DNA of 6,070 bases from Akkermansiaceae bacterium (GTDB lineage: Bacteria > Verrucomicrobiota > Verrucomicrobiia > Verrucomicrobiales > Akkermansiaceae), in assembly GCA_023300065.1 (NCBI GenBank), contig JALZWJ010000013.1, forward strand, positions 1 through 6,070. Direction: 5' to 3'. Positions within the stretch are counted from its first letter, which is position 1. Every line of letters starts with the position of its first letter. Made by a program: the position numbers and the translations under genes. Shown here piece after piece: positions 1-6,052 of the stretch. The notes beneath the pieces are model-generated. The model ran no database searches, was not told where the DNA came from, and worked only from the letters and a program-made list of their open reading frames with translations.

Positions 1-167
1 GACAGGTTGCGGTTGCCGTGTTTGGCCACAACTACGCCTGCACCGGCCACGACGAACGCGGTTGCGGTGGAAATGTTCAGCGTGCCTTTGCCGTCGCCGC
101 CCGTGCCGACGATGTCCATCGCCCCTTCGGGGATGAAAACCTTCTCCAGAAGACGGGGCGTGAAATT
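1..167 (-). pseudogene. trpD: 5'-truncated anthranilate phosphoribosyltransferase (TrpD) fragment, running off the left edge
   Basis: Read on the minus strand, this encodes the signature start of the TrpD catalytic domain: [15 protein letters not shown], then [14 protein letters not shown] and VAKHGNRNL at the window edge. The family uses GTGGD to hold PRPP and KHGNR near the active site. TrpD transfers phosphoribose from PRPP to anthranilate, the second committed step of tryptophan synthesis, in the cytoplasm. An intact TrpD has about 70-80 residues, a helical N-terminal domain, before GTGGD. Here the frame is closed by TAA at 168-170, only some 20 codons upstream, and the sole in-frame ATG (119-117) is the M of MDIVG. 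No N-terminal TrpD sequence is visible in the other two frames up to 312, so a simple frameshift does not rescue it. The first 120 bases are about 64% G+C by hand count, against about 37% in 241-300. The rest of the gene lies outside the window, so whether the 3' part is intact is unknown. The family call is firm; the pseudogene call is an inference. Confidence 0.75.
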
Positions 168-249
168 TTAGCTCTTGCTGCGGAGTGTGGTGATTGGGAG
201 GAATGGGTCCCAGAAGAGGGCAGGGCTTTGGTGCTCAGCCACTGTTAGT

Positions 250-265
250 CATGAGATTTCTCCTT
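250..265 (-). promoter_or_regulatory. Ribosome binding site and ATG facing the trpD fragment
   Basis: On the minus strand AAGGAG (complement of 260-265) stands 7 bases before an ATG (252-250). This is the best Shine-Dalgarno arrangement I found in the window. The ATG opens only five codons (MTNSG) before TGA. It points toward the trpD remnant and may be the surviving start signal of a gene now disrupted, or a leader peptide. The match could also be chance. Confidence 0.35.
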
Positions 266-312
266 GTTAGAGCGCGTATTTTTAAAATCCTTTTAGTCCC
301 ATTCATAATTTC

Positions 313-1584
313 ATGAACCTTCTTGATACAGCCGCAATTCTCCTGACCTTGGCCGCCGTCTTTGGTTATATTAATCATCGTGTTTTTAGGTTGCCGACCA
401 GCATTGGCATTCTTTTGATTGGTTTAGGGTTAAGTGTTCTCCTTCTTCTTTTTGGTGGGGATGATCTCCGAGAGAGTGCAGATGACTTTGTCTCGCAGAT
501 AGATTTTAACGAAACGGTGATGAGCGTGATGCTGAGTTTTCTCCTATTTGCAGGAGCGCTCCACGTGAACTTAGGCGATCTACGAGATCAGAAATGGGTC
601 GTGGCGATTTTGGCGAGTGTGGGGCTGCTGGTCTCGACCTTTCTCGTGGGAACGGTGTCCTACTTTGTCTTCTCCTTGACGGGGCTGAACGTTCCTTATG
701 AATGGTGCCTTGTCTTTGGTTCATTAATCTCACCAACCGACCCGGTTGCGGTCTTGGGGATCTTGAAAAAAGCAAAGGTGCCGAAGTCGCTGGAAACAAA
801 GATTACCGGAGAGTCCCTTTTTAACGATGGGGTGGGAGTTGTCGTCTACTTGGTTTTAGTGGGGCTCGCGGTGGGGCAGAAAGAGGCTTCAGTGGGCTCG
901 GTGGCTCATCTCTTTCTCGTCGAAGTTGGCGGTGGTCTTCTCCTCGGTGCCGTCGTGGGATATCTCGCTTATTGGATGTTGAAGACGATCGACAATTACC
1001 AAATCGAGGTTCTCATCACTCTCGCCCTCGTGATGGGCGGGTATCAGCTCGCTAGTTCTTGGCACCTGAGTGGTCCGCTGGCGATGGTGGTCGCGGGTCT
1101 CATGATTGGGAATCAAGGCCGTTTGATGGCGATGAGTGATACCACTCGTAAGCACCTCGATCTTTTCTGGGAACTGATTGATGAAGTTTTGAATGCCCTT
1201 CTCTTTCTTCTCATCGGCCTTGAGATTTTCATTTTAGAATGGAGCGGCCCCGCCTTAATCGCGGGAGTGATCATGATCGGGGTGGTTTTGGCCTCTCGCA
1301 TGGTCGCGGTGAGTCTTCCTGTAATCATTCTGAAGCGGTCTAAGACCTTTTCGCCTGGCGTGATTCGGATCCTGACCTGGGGCGGGCTACGCGGCGGCAT
1401 TTCGGTCGCTCTGGCCCTCGCTTTGCCGAAGGATGGGAGTTTAGATGAGGGCGTGAGGCAATCGATTCTCATGGCGACTTATGTCGTGGTGATTTTCTCA
1501 ATTGCGGTGCAGGGGCTGTCGCTGAAGCCGGTCATCACCCGATTGATGGGGCCGCAGGAAAAGCGCTCGGAAGGATCCCACTAG
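313..1584 (+). CDS. Na+/H+ antiporter, CPA1 family, NhaP type
   Basis: A complete 423-residue inner-membrane cation/proton antiporter that would expel Na+ (or K+/Li+) in exchange for protons, serving pH and salt balance. Hydrophobic segments run almost throughout, consistent with the 12-13 helices of the family. The diagnostic stretches are present: SPTDPVAV (140-147), the unwound helix of the ion site; GESLFNDGVG (166-175), with E167 and the ion-binding N171-D172 pair; and LTWGGLRGGISVAL (354-367), with the conserved arginine R360. In this superfamily the ND pair, rather than DD, is typical of electroneutral exchangers. There is no long C-terminal TrkA/RCK regulatory domain; the protein ends in a short polar tail after residue 412. 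The N-terminus (MNLLDTAAILLTLAAVFGYINHR) is typical of full-length relatives, supporting ATG 313, although no Shine-Dalgarno precedes it. It is apparently monocistronic and ends before a bidirectional terminator. The exact ion preference cannot be read from sequence. Confidence 0.93.
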   Translation: MNLLDTAAILLTLAAVFGYINHRVFRLPTSIGILLIGLGLSVLLLLFGGDDLRESADDFVSQIDFNETVMSVMLSFLLFAGALHVNLGDLRDQKWVVAILASVGLLVSTFLVGTVSYFVFSLTGLNVPYEWCLVFGSLISPTDPVAVLGILKKAKVPKSLETKITGESLFNDGVGVVVYLVLVGLAVGQKEASVGSVAHLFLVEVGGGLLLGAVVGYLAYWMLKTIDNYQIEVLITLALVMGGYQLASSWHLSGPLAMVVAGLMIGNQGRLMAMSDTTRKHLDLFWELIDEVLNALLFLLIGLEIFILEWSGPALIAGVIMIGVVLASRMVAVSLPVIILKRSKTFSPGVIRILTWGGLRGGISVALALALPKDGSLDEGVRQSILMATYVVVIFSIAVQGLSLKPVITRLMGPQEKRSEGSH

Positions 1585-1589
1585 GGTTC

Positions 1590-1636
1590 GTCTGTGTTAT
1601 TTTCAGAACACGGACCGTTACCCTCTGGAGTGAGGG
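1590..1636. other. Two consecutive hairpins downstream of the antiporter gene
   Basis: The first stem pairs GTCTGTGTT (1590-1598) with AACACGGAC (1607-1615), nine pairs including one U-G wobble, around an 8-base loop. The second pairs CCCTC (1621-1625) with GAGGG (1632-1636) around a 6-base loop. They begin six bases after the antiporter stop codon and sit just before the intrinsic terminator. They may stabilise the 3' end of the mRNA or assist termination. Neither has its own T-tract. Confidence 0.5.
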
Positions 1637-1638
1637 AT

Positions 1639-1672
1639 AAAAAAACGGCAGCGAAAGGCGGCCGTTTTTTTT
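1639..1672. terminator. Bidirectional intrinsic terminator between convergent genes
   Basis: ACGGC (1645-1649) pairs with GCCGT (1661-1665) around an 11-base loop, and the stem can extend through a run of seven A (1639-1645) opposite a run of eight T (1665-1672). Read from either strand, a G+C stem is followed by a T-run. It therefore suits both the antiporter transcript from the left (stop at 1584) and the zinc-ribbon gene from the right (stop at 1703). Confidence 0.85.
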
Positions 1673-1702
1673 GCATTACGGGACTAGTCTTCTCTTGAGA
1701 AA

Positions 1703-2230
1703 TTAGTGTTTATCTGGGAGCGATGATTTCTGATGAGTTCTTCTCCGTCTGGCTCCCTTCTCCGGGTCTGTTTTTGCTCCCCTCTTCTTTCTTTTCGCTG
1801 GAGGGGGACTACTGACGGGCTTTAGGAGGTCATAAGGTTGCCCGCAATACATGCAGCGGAAGGTCTGGGCTGTGATAGTGCAAATAACATTACTGATCCC
1901 ATGATTAATGAAGGGGAGTTTTGTTGCCCTCTTATGAGTGTGGGCTCCGCTATTGAAATATGGCGTGCCCTTACAGAGAGGGCAGCTAGCAGAGCGGCGT
2001 ATGAATAAGCTGATGATCCAGAGAAAGAAGGTGATAAACAGCGTGACGACGACGAGGAATGTCGCCTGTTGAGTCTGAAGAAGGAAGAAGGTTACGATCG
2101 CTGTGATCAGCCCAATTAGGCTCAATAGAAACAATGACGTGAAGATCGCGGCCTTAATAAAGGGCTTCGGAAACGGGACCGAGCGACGCCGCTTTTGAAC
2201 CGGTAGTTTTTTGCGGGGAGGAGGAGCCAT
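1703..2230 (-). CDS. Two-TM membrane protein with a four-cysteine zinc ribbon, unknown function
   Basis: A 175-residue protein with no named family that I can assign, although its overall pattern resembles uncharacterised verrucomicrobial proteins. A strongly basic, proline-containing N-terminus (residues 1-22, KKLPVQKRRR) precedes two hydrophobic helices, about 25-50 and 56-77, joined by a short QTQQ turn. Next comes a zinc-ribbon-like region with C83-x2-C86 and C126-x2-C129, the knuckles separated by 39 residues (CPLCKGTP and CMYCGQPYDLL). A C-terminal tail from about 141 carries many K and R. By the positive-inside rule both ends and the ribbon should be cytoplasmic. The basic tails could contact nucleic acid or acidic lipid, but that is speculation. 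It starts 31 bp after the stop of the TPR gene on the same strand, so the two are probably co-transcribed, and it ends 31 bp short of the bidirectional terminator. There is no clear Shine-Dalgarno; the ATG was chosen because it is the first in the frame and gives the basic leader. Confidence 0.8.
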   Translation of the reverse strand: MAPPPRKKLPVQKRRRSVPFPKPFIKAAIFTSLFLLSLIGLITAIVTFFLLQTQQATFLVVVTLFITFFLWIISLFIRRSASCPLCKGTPYFNSGAHTHKRATKLPFINHGISNVICTITAQTFRCMYCGQPYDLLKPVSSPPPAKRKKRGAKTDPEKGARRRRTHQKSSLPDKH

Positions 2231-2261
2231 GAGTAGGGAGCTACTTTGGTGGGATAGATAG

Positions 2262-4676
2262 TTACTCTGTGTGTTCCTCGACTAAGACGAGCACGGATTC
2301 AAAGCCTGGGAAGGCCTCGCTAAGGCGGCCTTTGAGGTCGCTCGCAAGATTGAGGTCTCCTATTCTTTCCGCGGCGAGGGCCGCTCCGTAAAGCGCACGT
2401 GGCTGAAGAACCGGATCATCAGGGACCATCGTAATGGTTACTTGGAAGGAGGTGAGAGCATCTTCCCAACGGCTTTGGTAAAGTGCGACTTCACCGCTGA
2501 TCAGGTGTAGGCCGGCGACATGTGATCCTTGGGCATCGACGGCGAGGCCTTTGTTGGCAGATTCTAGAGATTTTTCTAATTCTTTGAGCCCGAGTTGTGC
2601 CTCAGCAAGGTCAAGGTAGGCATCAGCTTTCCATCTAGGTTCTTGTTTAATTTTGAGGAGGAGTTCACCCGTTTTTTGAGCATCTTCAAAGTGTCCGGTG
2701 CGGTTTTGAGCTTTGGATAGGATTCGCCAAACAGCTACGTCGGTTCGCTTTGGAAACTCAGTGTCGGTCGCTCTACTTAGGTAGTCGGTGGCGGACTGAA
2801 CTTGGCCATCGTGATACATTTGGACTCCGAGCCATGAGAGCATGTTAGGAGGAACTGATTTGGCTGGAGCCATTTTGAAGACTTCTTGGAGCGCGATATG
2901 AAGTGCCGCTTTGTCTCTCTGCTTGAAGGCGGTGAGGATGAGCATGTCTCCTACGGGCTGGGTATAGAATTCAGGGATAAGGTCGCGTGCTTTACGAAGG
3001 TAGGCTGGGACTTCATTATATTGCCCTTTCTTGTAGAAAGCCCATCCGATCCAGTAGTTCGCATTTGCGATGGTATCACGCGGAAGGGCCGGGAATTCTG
3101 CAAGGAGGCGGCGGTAGCGGGCGATCATTTCGTCGTGCTTTTTCTCTTCACGGAGGACACGCGCGCTTCCTTGCAGTGCGATGACGGTAACTTCGTCCGA
3201 GGTTTCCAGCTCTAAGACGGCATTAAAATCTTGCAAGGCGGCGTTGAAGTCTCCGAGGGCAAAGTGTGCCTCGCCGCGTTTAAGAAGGGCTTCAGGTTTG
3301 CGGGGGTCGTCGGGGTATTCTGCTAAGAAGGTTCCAAAGCTTCGAGTGGCGCCATCGAATTGGCCGATTTCGCTTAAGCTCCAACCATGTTTGATGAGGA
3401 GTTCTGGTTGATAATGAGGGTCGAGTTTGTCGATGGTCACTCGGTTGAAGGCGATGGCGGCTTGCTCAGGAGCCTTGAGTTGGTAGAGGCTTTCTCCTTG
3501 ATAGAAACGCGCAGCGTGTAGCTTCCGGTGCCCTGCGTGTTTCTTTTGGTAGAGTTCGAAGAAAATCTCGATGCGCTCCGGAAGGCCTGGGTGGTTGAGG
3601 TGGTAGTCGCACTGGAGGCACTTGAAAGAGGCGGCAAAGGCGGTCTCGGTATCAGGAAGGGCGCGGTCAACTCGTCGGTAGGCACTCCGTGCACTTTGAT
3701 AGTTTTTGAGGATGAAGTAGGCGTTGCCGGCCCTGAGGCTGCGGCGGCCTTCGACTTTCCCTGTGGCTCCGTAATCACCGGCCTCGAAAAGATCGACGAC
3801 GGTCTGCCATTGACGCTTTTTTGAATAGAGTCCCATGAGGGATGTCTGAGCTTTACCTTTATTCGAAGAGAGGTGTTTTTTTTGTTCTGGCGTGAGTGAC
3901 GGATGAGTCATGGGCATCTCTAGGATGGACTTGAGATGTGTTTCGGCGATGTCATCACGGCCTAGTTCAGCGGCTGCGAGCCCTGTGTAGAAGAGGGCCT
4001 GCGAGCGGTAGTCGCTCGAGGTGCCATCAGCGAGGAGAGGGGCGAGTTGGTCGATCGTGGTTTCGAAGTTGTCGGCCTCGAAGCTTTGATAACCGATCAT
4101 AAAACGGGCCCAGTCACGATGGGGGTGTTTTTTCAGCTCGACGATCGTGGTCAAGACAGCGGCGACTTCCGAGTCTGCCTTGAGCTTCATCAGGCACTGG
4201 ACCTGCTTGGTTAGGGCATTGTGGCGGAGGTTTTCTTGCGCAATGTTTGTGGCTGCTAAGCCAAAGTAGTGTGCTGCAGTCTTCCAATCTTCCTGAACGT
4301 AGGAAAGGTAGGCTAATTGCCGTGCGCCACTCCCAACAAAAGGGCCTTTTTTATGCCGTTTAATCAGGGTGAGATAGGTGTTTTTGGCCTCCTCAATACG
4401 GCCGAGTGTCTGCCGTGCATAACCAAGGTGAAATCGGACTGCTGGGATGTTCTTAGAACGTGAATAATTGTTGAGATACTTCTTATAGAGAGTGATGACG
4501 TAGTTCATGTAACGCCCTTTTTCGTATCGATCCGTCTGGGCGATTCCGCTGGCGTAGTATTGCTCAACCTCTTGGAAGGCAATGTCTTCTGCTGATTCCT
4601 TCGCTATGGCAGCGGATGAAAGCCAGCCAAGGATGAGTGCTGTGATGAGTCTTCGCAGGGATGAGTGTAGAGACAT
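2262..4676 (-). CDS. Exported tetratricopeptide-repeat protein
   Basis: An 804-residue protein that starts with a typical Sec signal peptide: R8-R9, a hydrophobic core at about 10-22, and a likely cut after AIA (residue 25, before KES). The remainder is a helical solenoid of TPR-like units, recognisable where a small residue and Y/A/G spacing recur, for example around 78-109, 226-255, 388-415, 427-456, 463-490, 540-566, 684-712, 723-750 and 760-787. There is no lipobox cysteine, so it should be soluble in the periplasm or bound by partners. Such proteins usually act as scaffolds, as in envelope assembly or Tol/Pal- and BamD-like roles; no partner can be named from this window. No enzymatic domain is visible. 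The downstream zinc-ribbon membrane gene follows after 31 bp. No Shine-Dalgarno lies before ATG 4676-4674, but this is the only start that includes the signal peptide. A candidate promoter lies at 4720-4748. Confidence 0.88.
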   Translation of the reverse strand: MSLHSSLRRLITALILGWLSSAAIAKESAEDIAFQEVEQYYASGIAQTDRYEKGRYMNYVITLYKKYLNNYSRSKNIPAVRFHLGYARQTLGRIEEAKNTYLTLIKRHKKGPFVGSGARQLAYLSYVQEDWKTAAHYFGLAATNIAQENLRHNALTKQVQCLMKLKADSEVAAVLTTIVELKKHPHRDWARFMIGYQSFEADNFETTIDQLAPLLADGTSSDYRSQALFYTGLAAAELGRDDIAETHLKSILEMPMTHPSLTPEQKKHLSSNKGKAQTSLMGLYSKKRQWQTVVDLFEAGDYGATGKVEGRRSLRAGNAYFILKNYQSARSAYRRVDRALPDTETAFAASFKCLQCDYHLNHPGLPERIEIFFELYQKKHAGHRKLHAARFYQGESLYQLKAPEQAAIAFNRVTIDKLDPHYQPELLIKHGWSLSEIGQFDGATRSFGTFLAEYPDDPRKPEALLKRGEAHFALGDFNAALQDFNAVLELETSDEVTVIALQGSARVLREEKKHDEMIARYRRLLAEFPALPRDTIANANYWIGWAFYKKGQYNEVPAYLRKARDLIPEFYTQPVGDMLILTAFKQRDKAALHIALQEVFKMAPAKSVPPNMLSWLGVQMYHDGQVQSATDYLSRATDTEFPKRTDVAVWRILSKAQNRTGHFEDAQKTGELLLKIKQEPRWKADAYLDLAEAQLGLKELEKSLESANKGLAVDAQGSHVAGLHLISGEVALYQSRWEDALTSFQVTITMVPDDPVLQPRALYGAALAAERIGDLNLASDLKGRLSEAFPGFESVLVLVEEHTE

Positions 4677-4719
4677 GGAATTAGAGGGGGATTACTTGGG
4701 CAAATGCCTCAGCGAGGAC

Positions 4720-4748
4720 ATTTTGGCACAAGGATTTTAAAAGATCAA
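4720..4748 (-). promoter_or_regulatory. Candidate sigma70-type promoter for the TPR/zinc-ribbon pair
   Basis: On the minus strand TTGATC (4748-4743) and CAAAAT (4725-4720) are separated by exactly 17 bases. Each hexamer matches the consensus at four of six positions. Initiation near 4713 would leave a leader of about 37 bases before the TPR start codon. Spacing and position are good, but the hexamers are only moderate. Confidence 0.35.
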
Positions 4749-4749
4749 C

Positions 4750-4794
4750 CTTCGGGATTCGCGGTGTTTGCTTGCACGCCACGAAGCCCCGAAG
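4750..4794. other. Long imperfect stem-loop in the divergent TPR/Dabb intergenic region
   Basis: CTTCGGG (4750-4756) pairs with CCCGAAG (4788-4794). Inside it TTCG (4758-4761) pairs with CGAA (4782-4785), and GGTGT (4763-4767) pairs with ACGCC (4776-4780) with one G-U wobble. That makes 16 pairs interrupted by small mismatches around an 8-base loop. It ends 12 bases before the Dabb start codon and abuts the putative -35 of the TPR promoter. It has no T-tract, so it is not an intrinsic terminator. It could influence Dabb translation or bind a regulator. Confidence 0.5.
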
Positions 4795-4806
4795 TATCCA
4801 AGGGCT

Positions 4807-5109
4807 ATGGAACATCACGTTTATTTTTGGCTAAAGGAAGAACGGAATAATGCAGACGATCGTGCTCTTTTTGAAAAGGGGATCGCTGAGCTCTGTCAGT
4901 CGGCCAATATTGAGTCGTCACATTGGGGTGTTTCTGCTGAGACCGCGGAGCGTCCAGTAACAGATCACTCCTTTACGTATGCTCTTTCGCTGACGTTTTC
5001 TTCGCTTGCAGATCATAACCGCTATCAAGATGAGGATGAGATCCATGATGCATTCGTCACCGCCTTTAAAGATTGGTGGGAGAAGGCGCTGGTGATGGAT
5101 GTGGCCTAG
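4807..5109 (+). CDS. Dabb (stress-responsive alpha/beta-barrel) domain protein
   Basis: A 100-residue cytoplasmic protein that fills a single Dabb domain, a ferredoxin-like fold that forms dimeric barrels. The pattern is characteristic: an opening strand MEHHVYFWLKEE (1-12), a helix with acidic residues, a central strand ending in RPVTDHSFTYALSLTF (49-64), and a closing helix with HDAFVTAFKDWW (80-91) before the final strand VMDVA. Family members have been tied to stress responses and, in some cases, to small-molecule binding or polyketide cyclisation, but no specific reaction can be assigned here. I chose ATG 4807 because family members normally begin at this strand. An upstream in-frame TTG at 4768 would add 13 residues and lies in the loop of the stem-loop at 4750-4794. 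The gene is divergent from the TPR gene, has no clear promoter, and is followed 17 bases later by a hairpin. Confidence 0.85.
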   Translation: MEHHVYFWLKEERNNADDRALFEKGIAELCQSANIESSHWGVSAETAERPVTDHSFTYALSLTFSSLADHNRYQDEDEIHDAFVTAFKDWWEKALVMDVA

Positions 5110-5126
5110 TCGTCGCCTGAAAATAA

Positions 5127-5159
5127 ATAAGGGCAGAGGAATTGGACCTCTACCCTTAT
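5127..5159. terminator. Strong hairpin after the Dabb gene, probable terminator or mRNA 3'-end structure
   Basis: ATAAGGG (5127-5133) and AGAGG (5135-5139) pair with CCTCT (5147-5151) and CCCTTAT (5153-5159), twelve pairs with one C/A mismatch and a 7-base loop. On the plus strand there is no T-run after it. On the minus strand it is followed by the T-rich TTATTTATTTTC, which would suit leftward transcription, yet no leftward gene lies to its right within the window. I favour termination or 3'-end protection of the Dabb mRNA. Confidence 0.55.
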
Positions 5160-5298
5160 CTGGATTATCTGCGTGATGTCATCGGGGATACCAATTTCAT
5201 CACCTATAAAATAAAGAGAGATGAGGTGGGTGCAAGTGAAAGTTCCTATTTCGATGAATAATTTTTTTGAGATCACCGTATAAGAGAAATACACAATT

Positions 5299-5940
5299 AT
5301 GATGAAACGCGCACTAATCTTCTTAACGCTCTGTTTTTTGAGCCCTTGTCTTATCGCAGCACCTGAGGTGAAGGTGGATGAATTAGGGCGGTCGATGGGT
5401 GGATGGAAGGATAGTGGGGGGAAGGCTGCCAAGTTTGAGGTTTCTGGGTCAGTTTACCGTTGTTGGCGGCCGGAGGTAAGTCCTACTCCGATCGGTGGGA
5501 TTTTTGTGTCTTTGCGGATTGACCATTTGAGAGGGGTTTTCGCCTCTGATGATCATTCGAGCCTTGAGGTGACTTTTGATAGAGATGGGAATGTTGTTTC
5601 CGCTCGGAGCTCGATCGCGCTGCAGGGCAAAAAAGTGACGAGTGATCTGATTGAGGGGACCGGAAAGCTAGGAGCCAGCCTCGTCGGTATGGAGTTAGCG
5701 GCGAAGGTGGGGGCTGAGATGGTTTCAAGTCTATCCGCTAAAATCCTTCGTGAGAACATTCGTGAGCCCGGGCGGGTTTCTTTTCCTGCAGTGATGCAAC
5801 ATCAATATAATCTGCTCTGCCTCGCTGTCACGATCCCTGTTGATGAGCTGGCGGGGCTCGAGGGCGAAGATCAGGTTGATAGGAATCAAAGTGAAGAGCG
5901 TAAGGCTGTGACTCTTAAGATTGAGGTTCCTAAAAAGTGA
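5299..5940 (+). CDS. Secreted protein of unknown function
   Basis: A 213-residue protein with a clear signal peptide: K3-R4, a hydrophobic core at about 5-19, and a probable cut after IAA or IA (residues 20-21, before PEV). The cysteine in LSPC is preceded by proline, so this is not a lipobox and the protein should be periplasmic or exported. The mature part has a mixed strand-rich first half (KFEVSGSVYRCW, GGIFVSLRIDHL, SLEVTFDRDGNVVSA). A stretch rich in glycine, alanine and serine follows at about 118-149 (LGASLVGMELAAKVGAEM) and may form a hydrophobic or amphipathic helix. The tail is charged. Two cysteines remain in the mature chain, C55 and C174, and could form a disulfide. I recognise no domain. 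Start codons at 5299 and 5302 are equally plausible (MMKR). No close partner gene: the Dabb gene ends 189 bp upstream. Confidence 0.75.
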   Translation: MMKRALIFLTLCFLSPCLIAAPEVKVDELGRSMGGWKDSGGKAAKFEVSGSVYRCWRPEVSPTPIGGIFVSLRIDHLRGVFASDDHSSLEVTFDRDGNVVSARSSIALQGKKVTSDLIEGTGKLGASLVGMELAAKVGAEMVSSLSAKILRENIREPGRVSFPAVMQHQYNLLCLAVTIPVDELAGLEGEDQVDRNQSEERKAVTLKIEVPKK

Positions 5941-6027
5941 CGAGTGGTGTTTTTTGCGATAATGGAGTCGCAAGAATCAGAGGGTGGGATGGGCCTGGAA
6001 TCCTTTGGTGGTGGTGTTTTTATGGGC

Positions 6028-6045
6028 TTGTGAAAAATTTCACAA
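6028..6045. promoter_or_regulatory. Rex-like (or CRP-type) operator palindrome, copy 1
   Basis: TTGTGAAAAATTTCACAA is an 18-bp inverted repeat, symmetric at every pair except the central A/A. It matches the known operator pattern of the NADH-sensing repressor Rex (TTGTGAA-N4-TTCACAA). The core also equals the CRP/FNR-superfamily pattern TGTGA-N6-TCACA. It lies after the stop of the secreted-protein gene, so the regulated gene is probably to the right of the window. Which regulator binds cannot be decided from the site alone. Confidence 0.7.
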
Positions 6046-6052
6046 ATTGCGC

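Noticed and set aside
18..248. Plus-strand open frame of 76 codons at the left edge
   Set aside because: It lies antisense to the conserved TrpD motifs and resembles no family; it is a shadow of the G+C-rich trpD strand.
283..288. TAAAAT as a -10 box for the antiporter gene
   Set aside because: Good hexamer, but the only decent -35 (TTGTTA at 264-269) is 13 bases away, which is too close.
3437..3824. Long open frames on both strands inside the TPR gene
   Set aside because: Low-complexity Ser/Ala/Lys-rich or Val/Gly-rich translations in other frames of a well-supported 804-codon gene.
4768..4806. TTG start extending the Dabb protein by 13 residues
   Set aside because: Family members begin at the MEHHVYFWL strand, and the extension lies in the loop and 3' arm of the stem-loop at 4750-4794.
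5205..5284. TATAAA (5205-5210) and TATAAG (5279-5284) as -10 boxes for the secreted-protein gene
   Set aside because: Neither has a recognisable -35 at 16-18 bases; the second would leave almost no leader. A promoter probably lies here but I cannot place it.
5106..5432. Minus-strand open frame of 108 codons after the Dabb gene
   Set aside because: It overlaps the start and signal peptide of the secreted-protein gene on the other strand, covers the hairpin at 5127-5159, and has no recognisable domain or start signal.
5954..5973. Inverted repeat TTGCGA...TCGCAA after the secreted-protein gene as a terminator
   Set aside because: Only six pairs, and the T-run precedes the stem instead of following it on the plus strand.
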